10,781 nt of DNA from Paracoccaceae bacterium (GCA_030625695.1 DAOUQK010000095.1:1-10781), one strand, 5' to 3'. Shown: positions 1 to 7,752, numbered from the stretch's first letter. The notes: generated by a model from the sequence alone, not told the origin. Numbers and translations are program-made.

Positions 1-104
1 CCCTGTTTGTGTTTGGCCTGATCGGCCTGCTGGTCGGGATTATTTCCGACCTGATGTACGTGCTGGTCGATCCGCGCATTGACTTTGAAGCGAGGGAAGG
101 CTGA
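1..104 (+). CDS. yejB: YejB-type peptide ABC transporter permease, C-terminal end (partial)
   Basis: Only the last 33 codons are present, read in the frame starting at base 3 and ending with TGA at 102-104. They encode a hydrophobic final membrane segment (LFVFGLIGLLVGIISDLMY) followed by VLVDPRIDFE. This ending, a last helix leading into a D-P-R-I motif, is typical of binding-protein-dependent peptide permeases of the DppB/OppB/YejB kind. The stop codon overlaps the start of the next permease by one base (TGATG), so the two are translationally coupled. The YejB identity rests mainly on the YejE- and YejF-like genes that follow. A periplasmic binding protein gene (yejA) would be expected upstream, outside the window. 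Confidence 0.82.
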   Translation, partial: LFVFGLIGLLVGIISDLMYVLVDPRIDFEAREG

Positions 105-1216
105 TGGCCCTAAACCCCCTCAACGCGCGCCGCTGGCGTAATTTTCGCCGCAACGGGCGGGCATTCTGGTCGCTGTGGATATTCACGGTGATCTTCGGGC
201 TGACCCTGTTTGCCGAAGTGATCGCCAATGACAAACCCATTCTGGTGCAATATCGCGGCGAGATTTTTGCGCCGATCATCAATTTCTATCCCGAAACCCG
301 GTTTGGCGGCGATTTTGAAACCGAAGCCATCTACCGTGATCCCGAGGTCGAATGCCTGATCGTGTCGGGCGGGATCGAGGATTGTCTTGATACGCCGGAT
401 GAGATTCTAATCGCCATTGAACAAGGCAATTACGGTGATGGGATAGCTGAGTTTCAGCAGGGCTGGACCCTCTGGCCGATTATTCCCTATTCGTTTGATA
501 CCACCGTTGACCGCCCCGGTGCCGCCCCCCTGCCGCCCAACTCGCAGAACTGGCTGGGCACGGATGATACCAAACGCGACGTGCTGGCGCGGGTGATCTA
601 TGGCTTTCGCTTGTCGATCATGTTCACCCTGATCGTGACCTTTGTGGCCAGTATCCTTGGCGTTCTGTCCGGCGCACTTCAGGGGTATTTCGGCGGGGTT
701 CTGGATTTGGTGTTCCAACGGTTCATCGAAATCTGGGGTGCGACGCCACAATTATACGTGATCATCATCCTGTTCTCGATCCTGCCGCGCAGTTTCTGGT
801 TGCTGGTGGCGATTTCAATCGCCTTTGGCTGGACCGCTTTGGTGGGCGTGGTGCGGGCCGAATTCCTGCGCGCCCGCAATCTGGAATATGTCCGCGCCGC
901 CAAGGCGCTGGGCGTCGGCAACATGACGATCATGTTCCGCCATATGTTGCCCAACGCGATGGTGGCGACACTGACCATGCTGCCGTTTATCGTCACCGGG
1001 GCAATCTCAATTCTGGCGGGGCTGGATTTCCTTGGCTTTGGCCTGCCGTCCTCGTCGCCGTCATTGGGGGAATTGACCTTGCAGGCAAAACAAAACCTTC
1101 AGGCACCATGGCTGGCGTTCACGGCGTTTTTCACATTCGCCATCATGCTGTCGCTGCTGGTGTTCATATTCGAGGGCGTGCGCGATGCGTTTGACCCCAG
1201 AAAGACATTCCTATGA
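104..1216 (+). CDS. yejE: YejE-type peptide/microcin C ABC transporter permease
   Basis: A 370-residue inner-membrane permease of a peptide importer. One membrane helix lies near the N-terminus (about residues 22-41). It is followed by a long periplasmic insert (about 42-150), then a MetI-type permease domain from about residue 153 (DDTKRDVLARVIYG) to the end with five or so further helices. The cytoplasmic EAA coupling loop, which docks onto the ATPase, is visible at about 261-284 (E-Y-V-R-A-A-K-A-L-G ... LPN). The long insert after the first helix separates YejE-like permeases from the shorter DppC/OppC type. The ATG overlaps the yejB stop and has an AGGGAAGG ribosome site just upstream. 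The last four bases (ATGA) overlap the ATPase gene. The insert carries two cysteines, C84 and C94, which could form a periplasmic disulfide. By family knowledge, YejABEF imports short peptides and microcin C; the substrate here is inferred. Confidence 0.9.
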   Translation: MALNPLNARRWRNFRRNGRAFWSLWIFTVIFGLTLFAEVIANDKPILVQYRGEIFAPIINFYPETRFGGDFETEAIYRDPEVECLIVSGGIEDCLDTPDEILIAIEQGNYGDGIAEFQQGWTLWPIIPYSFDTTVDRPGAAPLPPNSQNWLGTDDTKRDVLARVIYGFRLSIMFTLIVTFVASILGVLSGALQGYFGGVLDLVFQRFIEIWGATPQLYVIIILFSILPRSFWLLVAISIAFGWTALVGVVRAEFLRARNLEYVRAAKALGVGNMTIMFRHMLPNAMVATLTMLPFIVTGAISILAGLDFLGFGLPSSSPSLGELTLQAKQNLQAPWLAFTAFFTFAIMLSLLVFIFEGVRDAFDPRKTFL

Positions 1217-2802
1217 GCGCGCTTCTGGAAGTCAAAAACCTGAGTGTTTCTTTCACCCAGGACGGGCAAACCATCGTGGCTGTCAAAGACGTGTCGTTCA
1301 CCGTGGACCGGGGCGAAACCGTGGCGCTGGTGGGCGAATCCGGGTCAGGAAAATCGGTAACGGCGCTGTCCACGGTGGCGTTGCTGGGCGATAGCGCGAA
1401 CGTGGAGGGTTCGGTCACCTATGACGGCCAGGAAATGATCGACGCGGATGCCAAACTGCTGCACAAGGTGCGCGGCAACGACATCAGTTTCATCTTTCAG
1501 GAACCGATGACCTCGCTCAACCCGCTGCATACGATCCAGAAACAGCTAAAGGAATCGCTGGCTTTGCATCAGGGGCTTGCGGGTGACGCGGCGCAGGAAC
1601 GTATTCTGGAACTGCTGAACAAGGTCGGCATACGCGACGCTGAATCCCGACTGGATGCCTATCCGCATCAATTGTCAGGTGGGCAAAGACAGCGGGTGAT
1701 GATCGCCATGGCGTTGGCCAACAAGCCCGACATTCTGATCGCGGATGAACCAACGACAGCACTGGATGTAACCATTCAGGCCCAGATACTGGACCTGTTG
1801 GCCGACCTTAAAAAATCCGAGGATATGGGGCTTTTGTTCATCACCCACGACCTTGGCATCGTGCGCCGGGTGGCCGACAAGGTCTGCGTGATGAAAGACG
1901 GAGGAATTGTCGAAGCCGGACCAACGGCTGAGATTTTCGACAATCCTCGCCATGCCTATACTCAGAAACTACTAGCGGCAGAACCTTCAGGCGTACCAAC
2001 ACCAGTTGCTGACAACGCGCCCGAGGTTGCCCATACCAAAAACCTGAAAATATGGTTCCCGATTCAGCGCGGTTTCCTTAAACGCACGGTTGGCCACGTC
2101 AAAGCGGTCAATGACGCGACCTTGACGGTGCGGGCGGGGGAAACCATGGGCATTGTTGGTGAATCCGGCTCGGGCAAGACGACATTGGCACTGGCAATCA
2201 TGCGGCTGATCGCGTCCGAGGGCGCAATTACATTTCAGGGTCAGGACGTGCGCAAATGGTCTACCCGCGAATTGCGCCGTCTGCGTAAAGATATGCAGAT
2301 CGTGTTTCAGGACCCTTATGGCTCACTTTCGCCAAGAATGACCTGTGCGCAGGTGATTGGCGAAGGGTTAGAGGTTCATAGCGTGGACCCAACCCGCGAT
2401 TCGCGCGATCTGGTGCGCGAGGTGATGGTCGAAACCGGGCTGGACCCCGAGGCGATGGACCGCTATCCGCATGAGTTTTCCGGCGGCCAGCGGCAAAGGA
2501 TCGCCATTGCCCGGGCGATGGTTTTAAGGCCGAAACTGCTGGTGCTGGACGAACCTACATCGGCGCTGGATATGACGGTACAGGTGCAGATCGTTGATTT
2601 GTTGCGCGACCTGCAACGCAAATATGGGTTGGCGTATCTGTTTATCTCGCATGACCTCAGGGTGATCAGGGCGATGTCGCACAAGGTAATTGTGATGAAA
2701 CAGGGCGATGTGGTCGAAATGGGAAGCGCGCATGACCTGTTCGAAAACCCGCAAACCGAATACACCCGGACCCTGATTGCGGCTGCCGTCCAAGGGGGGT
2801 AG
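1213..2802 (+). CDS. yejF: YejF-type peptide ABC transporter ATP-binding protein (two fused ATPase domains)
   Basis: A 529-residue cytoplasmic ATPase that powers the importer. It contains two complete nucleotide-binding domains in one chain, the YejF arrangement, whereas Dpp/Opp systems use two separate proteins. Domain 1: Walker A GESGSGKS 41-48, Q-loop Q96, signature LSGGQ 154-158, Walker B ending in DEP 178-180, H-loop H212. Domain 2: Walker A GESGSGKT 316-323, Q-loop Q366, signature FSGGQ 422-426, Walker B ending in DEP 446-448, H-loop H480. Every catalytic motif is intact in both halves, so both sites should hydrolyse ATP. A peptide-transporter linker (HAYTQKLLAAEP, about 247-258) follows domain 1. 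The start overlaps the yejE stop by four bases, pointing to one transcript and coupled translation. The family assignment is firm; the transported peptide is not known. Confidence 0.93.
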   Translation: MSALLEVKNLSVSFTQDGQTIVAVKDVSFTVDRGETVALVGESGSGKSVTALSTVALLGDSANVEGSVTYDGQEMIDADAKLLHKVRGNDISFIFQEPMTSLNPLHTIQKQLKESLALHQGLAGDAAQERILELLNKVGIRDAESRLDAYPHQLSGGQRQRVMIAMALANKPDILIADEPTTALDVTIQAQILDLLADLKKSEDMGLLFITHDLGIVRRVADKVCVMKDGGIVEAGPTAEIFDNPRHAYTQKLLAAEPSGVPTPVADNAPEVAHTKNLKIWFPIQRGFLKRTVGHVKAVNDATLTVRAGETMGIVGESGSGKTTLALAIMRLIASEGAITFQGQDVRKWSTRELRRLRKDMQIVFQDPYGSLSPRMTCAQVIGEGLEVHSVDPTRDSRDLVREVMVETGLDPEAMDRYPHEFSGGQRQRIAIARAMVLRPKLLVLDEPTSALDMTVQVQIVDLLRDLQRKYGLAYLFISHDLRVIRAMSHKVIVMKQGDVVEMGSAHDLFENPQTEYTRTLIAAAVQGG

Positions 2803-2859
2803 ATTCGCGTTGTTCACGGGGTTTTCGCCCCTGCGTCGCAACCAACAAGGCACCCTAAA

Positions 2860-4095
2860 ATGACCGAGTCCAAACCCACCGATGACATCGCAAACCTGCT
2901 GCGCTCTGATCTGCCCCCGGCGGCCAGCCGCTGGAATGGATTTCCAGAGTTCAATTTTGTCGGTGGCAATAACGACGCAGACAGCGTGCCGTTGAAAACA
3001 CTGGCGGCCTGCGCCCAGACGGTCCTTATGCGCGAAGGTCGAAATTTGGCGACCTACTTTCTTGCCAGCGGGCCAATGGGCTACCTTCCCCTGCGGGAAT
3101 TCATTGCCGCGAAACTTGCGCTCCGGGCGTCATACCCATGTGATCCTGCCGATATTCTGGTCACCACCGGCTCCATGCAGGCGCTTGACCTTGTCAATTC
3201 CGCCTTTCTTTCGCCCGGTGACACGGTGATTATCGAAGAGGGCACCTATGGTGGTGCCATTGGCAAACTGAAAAGTGCTGGCATCAATTATATCGGCGCG
3301 CCGCTTGACGAAGACGGCATTCGGATGGATGCCCTTGCCGACATTCTTCAGGATCTGGCCGATAAGGGCATTCAGCCAAAATTCATCTACACAATTCCAA
3401 CCGTGCAAAATCCCACTGGCTCGGTCATGCCCCTTGCCCGACGTCAGGAACTGCTGAAGCTGGCCAAGCAATACGGAATCGCCATTTTCGAAGACGATTG
3501 TTACGCCGATCTGCTGTGGGAAGGTGACAGGCCACCGACCACCGCCTCTCTCGATCCAGACGGGCGGGTGCTTTATACCGGCTCGTTCTCCAAATCCATC
3601 GCACCGGCCTTGCGGGTTGGCTATCTGATCGCCGACTGGCCCGTGATGAGCCGGATACTACCCCTGAAAAAGGACGCCGGCAGCGGTGCTTTGGAACAGA
3701 TGGTACTGGCGGAATTCGGATTGGACCATTTCACCCGGAATGTGACCGATTTGACCGCCACCCTGAAAGGCAAATGTGACGCGATGGTCGCCGCGCTTGA
3801 AGAACAGTTCGGCGCGTCGGCCGAGTTTCTGGTGCCAAAGGGCGGTATTTTCATCTGGATCACCCTGCCGGATGGTGTTGATACCACCCGCCTGGCGCAG
3901 GTGGCAATCAGCGAAGGCGTGGCCATAAACCCCGGTGCCGAATGGTCAGCGGATGCAGACTCTGGCCGCCACCGGCTGCGCCTGTGTTTTGGCAACCCCG
4001 ACAAACAAACGATCCGCGACGGCGTCAGGAAGCTCGCGGAAATATGCCATCGTGAAACAGGTATCCCAAGCAGAAGCGGAAATATTGACCATTAA
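2860..4095 (+). CDS. PLP-dependent class I/II aminotransferase, substrate unknown
   Basis: A 411-residue fold-type I PLP enzyme that resembles the 2-aminoadipate/aromatic aminotransferase group and the aminotransferase half of MocR regulators, but has no DNA-binding domain. Visible landmarks: TTGSMQALD 102-110 (cofactor phosphate region), NPTG 184-187 (N184 near the PLP ring), D212 and Y215 in EDDCYAD, the Schiff-base lysine K245 in GSFSKS, and an RLCFG segment at 374-378 whose arginine should bind the substrate carboxylate. All key residues are present. An AAGG ribosome site (2847-2850) lies 9 bases before the ATG. The gene follows yejF by 57 bp on the same strand and probably shares its transcript, which suggests a role in processing amino acids released from imported peptides; that link is inferred. 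The stop lies only 6 bp from the end of the convergent hemN. The substrate cannot be read from the sequence. Confidence 0.88.
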   Translation: MTESKPTDDIANLLRSDLPPAASRWNGFPEFNFVGGNNDADSVPLKTLAACAQTVLMREGRNLATYFLASGPMGYLPLREFIAAKLALRASYPCDPADILVTTGSMQALDLVNSAFLSPGDTVIIEEGTYGGAIGKLKSAGINYIGAPLDEDGIRMDALADILQDLADKGIQPKFIYTIPTVQNPTGSVMPLARRQELLKLAKQYGIAIFEDDCYADLLWEGDRPPTTASLDPDGRVLYTGSFSKSIAPALRVGYLIADWPVMSRILPLKKDAGSGALEQMVLAEFGLDHFTRNVTDLTATLKGKCDAMVAALEEQFGASAEFLVPKGGIFIWITLPDGVDTTRLAQVAISEGVAINPGAEWSADADSGRHRLRLCFGNPDKQTIRDGVRKLAEICHRETGIPSRSGNIDH

Positions 4096-4101
4096 GGGGG
4101 T

Positions 4102-5457
4102 CTAAATTGCCGAGCTATGCCCCGCCTTGCTAAGGTCATAGGCGTCAAAGCTGCGGGCGATAATCCGGGTCAGGGGGCGGGCCTCGACTGGAATGGTCAG
4201 GGTGTTGTTGGTAATGTCCAAAACCCCGGGAAATGCACGGGTCGCGGCCACAAACAAATCGTTGATCTTCTCCTGACTGATTCCAAAACTTTGCCGGATT
4301 TCGCCTGCATCAATGCGAAAATCGCACATGATCGCTTCGATCAGCCGGGCACGCAGTTTATCCTCACCTTTGAACATATGTCCGCGAGAGGTTGAAAACT
4401 GACCCTCGCGAATTGCTTTGGTATGGGCTGACGTCGCCGGAGCATTCTGTGCATAGCCTTGCGGAAAGCGCGAAATCGAAGACGCGCCAATGCCGATAAG
4501 AACATCTGATGTGTCATCCGTGTAGCCCTGAAAATTACGACGCAACCGCCCGGCTTTATGGGCAACCGTCAGCCCGTCATCGGGGCTGGCGAAATGGTCG
4601 ATGCCGATCTCGGCGTACTTGTCCCAAAGAAACAGCTCGCGCGCAGTTTCATACAATTTCAGCCGTTCTTCGGGTGTCGGCAATGCCTCGGACGGGATCA
4701 GTTGTTGGCGTTTCGCCATCCAGGGCACATGCGCATAGCCATAAAGCGCCACGCGGTCGGGTTGCAGCGACAATAGTTTCTGAACGCTTGTCGTCATCCG
4801 CGCACGGGTCTGGTGTGGCAGTCCAAACAGGATGTCTGCATTCAGGCTGGTAATGCCACGGGCGCGGATCATATCAACCGCGTCACGGGTCAGATCAAAG
4901 CTCTGAATGCGGCCAATAGTTTTCTGAATCTCCGGATCAAAGTCCTGAACACCGATCGAGGCGCGGGTCATGCCAGCACCGGCCAAGGCGTCAAGCCGGG
5001 CCTCGTCAATCTCATTCGGGTCAATTTCAACCGAGAATTCAGCACCTTCGGCAAATGGCGTAATTTCGGCAATCAGCCCGGCCAGCTCCTGCATCATCGA
5101 CGGGCGCAAAAGTGTCGGTGTGCCACCGCCCCAATGCAGGCGCGACAGGGTGACACCTTTGGGCAAACGCGCCCGCAACAGTTCCAGTTCGGCCTTGAGA
5201 ACCTTCAGGTAGGCCACCACCGGCGCATCCGATTGGGTGCCTTGGGTCCGACAGGCGCAAAACCAGCAAAGGTTCCGGCAAAATGGCACGTGGATATAGA
5301 GAGAGATTGAACTGTTGGGTGCAATATCCTCGATCCAATTGGTGAAAAGATCGCTACCCACATCGTTACTGAAATGCGGGGCGGTGGGATAGCTGGTGTA
5401 ACGCGGAACTTTGGCGTCAAAAAGCCCAAGCTTCGCCAATTGTGCTTTTGTTGTCAT
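4102..5457 (-). CDS. hemN: Oxygen-independent coproporphyrinogen III dehydrogenase (radical SAM)
   Basis: A 451-residue cytoplasmic radical SAM enzyme that converts coproporphyrinogen III to protoporphyrinogen IX without oxygen, allowing heme synthesis under low oxygen. The 4Fe-4S cluster cysteines C60, C64 and C67 form the C-X3-C-X2-C motif, and C69 gives the CxC typical of true HemN. GGGTP (110-114) is the SAM-binding motif. The N-terminal VPRYTSYPTAPHF and the YGYAHVPWMAKRQ segment (239-251) match HemN rather than the shorter heme chaperone HemW. The length is close to the 457 residues of E. coli HemN. I chose the ATG at 5457: the only earlier in-frame start is a GTG at 5499 that lies inside the FNR box, and the conserved sequence begins just after the ATG. 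No good ribosome site precedes it. It is divergent from fnrL and shares its control region. Confidence 0.95.
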   Translation of the reverse strand: MTTKAQLAKLGLFDAKVPRYTSYPTAPHFSNDVGSDLFTNWIEDIAPNSSISLYIHVPFCRNLCWFCACRTQGTQSDAPVVAYLKVLKAELELLRARLPKGVTLSRLHWGGGTPTLLRPSMMQELAGLIAEITPFAEGAEFSVEIDPNEIDEARLDALAGAGMTRASIGVQDFDPEIQKTIGRIQSFDLTRDAVDMIRARGITSLNADILFGLPHQTRARMTTSVQKLLSLQPDRVALYGYAHVPWMAKRQQLIPSEALPTPEERLKLYETARELFLWDKYAEIGIDHFASPDDGLTVAHKAGRLRRNFQGYTDDTSDVLIGIGASSISRFPQGYAQNAPATSAHTKAIREGQFSTSRGHMFKGEDKLRARLIEAIMCDFRIDAGEIRQSFGISQEKINDLFVAATRAFPGVLDITNNTLTIPVEARPLTRIIARSFDAYDLSKAGHSSAI

Positions 5458-5492
5458 TTTGATAGAGTTAGGGACGTTACCTCTGCATTTCC

Positions 5493-5506
5493 TTGACACA
5501 GATCAA
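5493..5506. promoter_or_regulatory. FNR/FnrL box between hemN and fnrL
   Basis: TTGAC-ACAG-ATCAA matches the FNR consensus TTGAT-N4-ATCAA at nine of ten fixed positions. Its centre (5499.5) is 42.5 bases upstream of the hemN ATG and 24.5 bases upstream of the fnrL ATG, in a 66-bp region that must hold both promoters. FnrL control of hemN is well known in Rhodobacter. The position close to the fnrL start suggests autoregulation, probably repression, which is inference. Confidence 0.88.
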
Positions 5507-5523
5507 CCGAGCCGGTTCTAAGC

Positions 5524-6261
5524 ATGACAATACCTTCTATTACCGTCGATTGTGGCGATTGCCCGATCCGTCACCGCGCCGTTTGTGCGCGGTGCGAGGC
5601 GGATGAACTTTCTGAGTTGGATAAGATAAAATATTACCGGCGATTTGAAGCGGGCCAGACAATTGTCTGGAGCGGCGATCAGATGGAATTTGTTGGCAGC
5701 GTTGTGACCGGCATCGCCACGCTGACCCAGAGCATGGAAGACGGGCGCACCCAAATGGTTGGCCTGTTACTGCCAAGCGATTTTGTCGGACGGCCCGGGC
5801 GGAACGGGGCCGCATATGATGTGGTGGCGACAAGTGATGTGGTCATGTGCTGTTTCCGCAAAAAACCGTTCGAAAGATTGATGACCGAGACGCCACATAT
5901 CGCCCATCGGTTACTGGAAATGACGCTGGACGAACTGGATGCCGCCCGCGAATGGATGGTGGTTCTGGGGCGTAAGACCGCGCGCGAAAAAATTGCCAGC
6001 CTTTTGACGATTCTGGCCCGGCGCGATGCATCGCTGGCCCCGGACGGGCCGGTTGGGCCGCTGGAGTTTCACCTGCCGCTCACGCGCGAAGCGATGGCGG
6101 ATTATCTGGGGCTGACGCTGGAAACGGTCAGCCGTCAGATTTCGGCGCTGAAAAAAGACGGCGTGATTGTTCTGCGGGGCAAGCGCCATGTGACCGTGCC
6201 TGATATCGGCCGTTTGATGGACGAAGCCGGGGATGACGCTGATGGCGGGTATCTCGACTGA
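5524..6261 (+). CDS. fnrL: FnrL, oxygen-sensing Fe-S transcription regulator (Crp/Fnr family)
   Basis: A 245-residue cytoplasmic regulator that should bind DNA as a dimer when its oxygen-labile 4Fe-4S cluster is intact. The N-terminus carries C10, C13, C21 and C24. C10-X2-C13-X7-C21, with a distant cysteine at C109 or C110, fits the cluster ligand set of alphaproteobacterial FnrL, which has wider spacing than the X2/X5 of E. coli FNR. A cyclic-nucleotide-binding-like beta-barrel spans about 36-115, the dimer helix about 122-165, and the helix-turn-helix about 187-212. The recognition helix holds E200, S203 and R204, the E-xx-SR signature that reads TTGAT half-sites, matching both boxes in this window. 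The start is fixed: an in-frame stop at 5494-5496 leaves no earlier start codon. The ribosome site is weak. It likely controls hemN, itself and ccoN. Confidence 0.95.
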   Translation: MTIPSITVDCGDCPIRHRAVCARCEADELSELDKIKYYRRFEAGQTIVWSGDQMEFVGSVVTGIATLTQSMEDGRTQMVGLLLPSDFVGRPGRNGAAYDVVATSDVVMCCFRKKPFERLMTETPHIAHRLLEMTLDELDAAREWMVVLGRKTAREKIASLLTILARRDASLAPDGPVGPLEFHLPLTREAMADYLGLTLETVSRQISALKKDGVIVLRGKRHVTVPDIGRLMDEAGDDADGGYLD

Positions 6262-6320
6262 GCGCCGTTTTTTGGTTTGATTCTCGGGTGGATCCCTGCA
6301 AATCTGTCCGCCAAAATATT

Positions 6321-6326
6321 GCGGAG
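6321..6326 (+). promoter_or_regulatory. Ribosome binding site that fixes the SHMT-like start
   Basis: GCGGAG lies 6 bases before the ATG at 6333. It supports that ATG over an in-frame GTG at 6288, which has no comparable site and would add 15 residues of unconserved sequence. Confidence 0.7.
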
Positions 6327-6332
6327 CCTTTC

Positions 6333-7655
6333 ATGCCAAATCTGACTCGCCGCCCCTGGGTGCCGGCCCAATGTGAAGCTTTGGTACAAAAGATTGCAGA
6401 ACGTACAAAACAGAACAACCCAGGCCAGATTGCAGTACAAATCGGCCAACTTATCGACCGTAACCGGCAAATACATGACGACGAGTGTTTCAACCTGAAC
6501 CCGGCAACCAACGTTATGAACCCGGCTGCCGAGGCCGTTTTGTCGGCCGGTTTGGGAAGCCGTCCGTCACTTGGCTATCCTGGTGACAAGTATGAAATGG
6601 GGCTCGAGGCGATCGAAGAGATCGAGGTGATTGCCGCCGAACTGGCGGCGCAAGTGTTCAACGCCAAATACGCTGAAATTCGGGTTGCCTCTGGTGCAAT
6701 GGCAAACCTGTACGGGTTCATGGCGCTGACCAAACCGGGGGATGCGATCATTGCACCACCCGCGTCGATTGGCGGGCATGTAACCCACCACGGTGATGGG
6801 TGTGCGGGATTGTATGGGCTGCACACCCACGCAGCGCCGGTCGACAAGGATGGTTATAGCCTTGATATTAAAGGATTACGCGACTTGGCCCACAGGGTGA
6901 AGCCAAAGCTAATCACCGTGGGAGGCAGTCTGAACCTGTTTGCGCATCCGGTGCGTGAGGTTCGCGCAATTGCCGATGAAGTCGGGGCAAAAGTGCTGTT
7001 CGATGCAGCACATCAATGCGGGATTATTGCCGGCGGGGTCTGGGCCAACCCGCTGGACGAAGGCGCGCATATGATGACCATGAGCACCTATAAAAGCCTT
7101 GGAGGTCCGGCGGGCGGTTTGATTGTAACTAATGAGGCGGATATCGCTAAGCGTTTGGATGCAATAGCTTTCCCTGGCATGACGGCCAACTTCGACGCGG
7201 CAAAATCGGCGTCTTTGGCGATAAGCCTGCTGGACTGGGTCGAATATGGCCCTGCCTACGCGCAAGCGATGGTTGACCTGGCGCAGGCACTGGCGGCAGA
7301 GCTTGCAGCCCTTGGCCTGCCGGTTTTTGCGGCAGAGCACGGCGCCACGACGTCCCACCAATTTGCCATTGAAGCAGCCCGGTTCGGAGGCGGGCAGGCA
7401 GCGTCAAAAACCCTGCGCAAGGCCGGGTTTCTGGCCTGTGGCATTGGCCTGCCGATTGACGCAATTGAGAATGATATGAATGGGTTACGCATTGGCACAC
7501 CGGAACTGGTACGCCGCGGTGTAACACCAGCGGACGCCCCTAGATTGGCTGCGTTGATCGTGCAAGGGTTACAAAGCAATGATCCTTCTGGCGTGGCAAA
7601 ACACACCGCCGCCATGCGAGGTGAATTCCAAGGGATGCATTTCGTTCGCGCATGA
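6333..7655 (+). CDS. Divergent serine hydroxymethyltransferase-like PLP enzyme
   Basis: A 440-residue fold-type I PLP enzyme related to serine hydroxymethyltransferase (GlyA). Shared features: GYPG 81-84, SGAMAN 120-125 (GlyA SGSQAN), GGHVTH 147-152, FDAAH 223-227 with PLP-contacting D224 and H227, the Schiff-base lysine K254, and RIGTP 386-390 with carboxylate-binding R386. Key differences: by ungapped comparison with E. coli GlyA recalled from memory, Y55 and E57 (used in folate-dependent chemistry) become P78 and L80, Y65 becomes E88, and the THKT around the lysine becomes TYKS. The enzyme therefore probably makes or breaks a C-C bond in a beta-hydroxy amino acid by altered chemistry: an aldolase, transaldolase or alpha-substituted serine HMT are possibilities. 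It lies 71 bp after fnrL on the same strand with no clear terminator between them, so cotranscription is possible. The family is clear; the reaction is unknown. Confidence 0.85.
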   Translation: MPNLTRRPWVPAQCEALVQKIAERTKQNNPGQIAVQIGQLIDRNRQIHDDECFNLNPATNVMNPAAEAVLSAGLGSRPSLGYPGDKYEMGLEAIEEIEVIAAELAAQVFNAKYAEIRVASGAMANLYGFMALTKPGDAIIAPPASIGGHVTHHGDGCAGLYGLHTHAAPVDKDGYSLDIKGLRDLAHRVKPKLITVGGSLNLFAHPVREVRAIADEVGAKVLFDAAHQCGIIAGGVWANPLDEGAHMMTMSTYKSLGGPAGGLIVTNEADIAKRLDAIAFPGMTANFDAAKSASLAISLLDWVEYGPAYAQAMVDLAQALAAELAALGLPVFAAEHGATTSHQFAIEAARFGGGQAASKTLRKAGFLACGIGLPIDAIENDMNGLRIGTPELVRRGVTPADAPRLAALIVQGLQSNDPSGVAKHTAAMRGEFQGMHFVRA

Positions 7656-7752
7656 CGTCTTAGCAAGCATTGCAGCCCCAGGGATAAAGCTGGACCAATG
7701 CCGTGAATGACGCCAAAGTCCACAGAAGACGCGCAAATCGGGATTTCATTGC

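Noticed and set aside
2818..2831. GGGG/CCCC hairpin with a 6-base loop between yejF and the aminotransferase gene.
   Set aside because: The stem is only 4 bp, there is no T-run, and the downstream gene is close with its own ribosome site; it does not support a terminator call.
4096..4101. A shared bidirectional terminator between the convergent aminotransferase and hemN genes.
   Set aside because: Only 6 bp separate the stop codons and no hairpin with flanking T-runs was seen at the ends.
4813..5310. A 165-codon open frame on the plus strand opposite hemN.
   Set aside because: It lies entirely antisense to a well-conserved gene, has no recognisable domain and has low-information composition typical of a shadow frame in GC-rich DNA.
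5457..5499. A longer hemN starting at GTG 5499 (14 extra residues).
   Set aside because: The GTG lies inside the FNR box, there is no ribosome site, and the conserved HemN sequence begins only after the ATG at 5457.
6277..6305. A possible sigma-70 promoter upstream of the SHMT-like gene (TTGATT as -35).
   Set aside because: No convincing -10 lies at 16-18 bp; the best candidate matches poorly.
6288..6332. A longer SHMT-like protein starting at GTG 6288.
   Set aside because: The ATG at 6333 has a good ribosome site 6 bases upstream and the extra 15 residues resemble nothing.
7656..7752. 97-bp gap between the SHMT-like and cyclase genes, with short inverted repeats (GCAA/TTGC, CCAG/CTGG).
   Set aside because: Stems are 4 bp with no T-run; no terminator, promoter or small gene can be supported.
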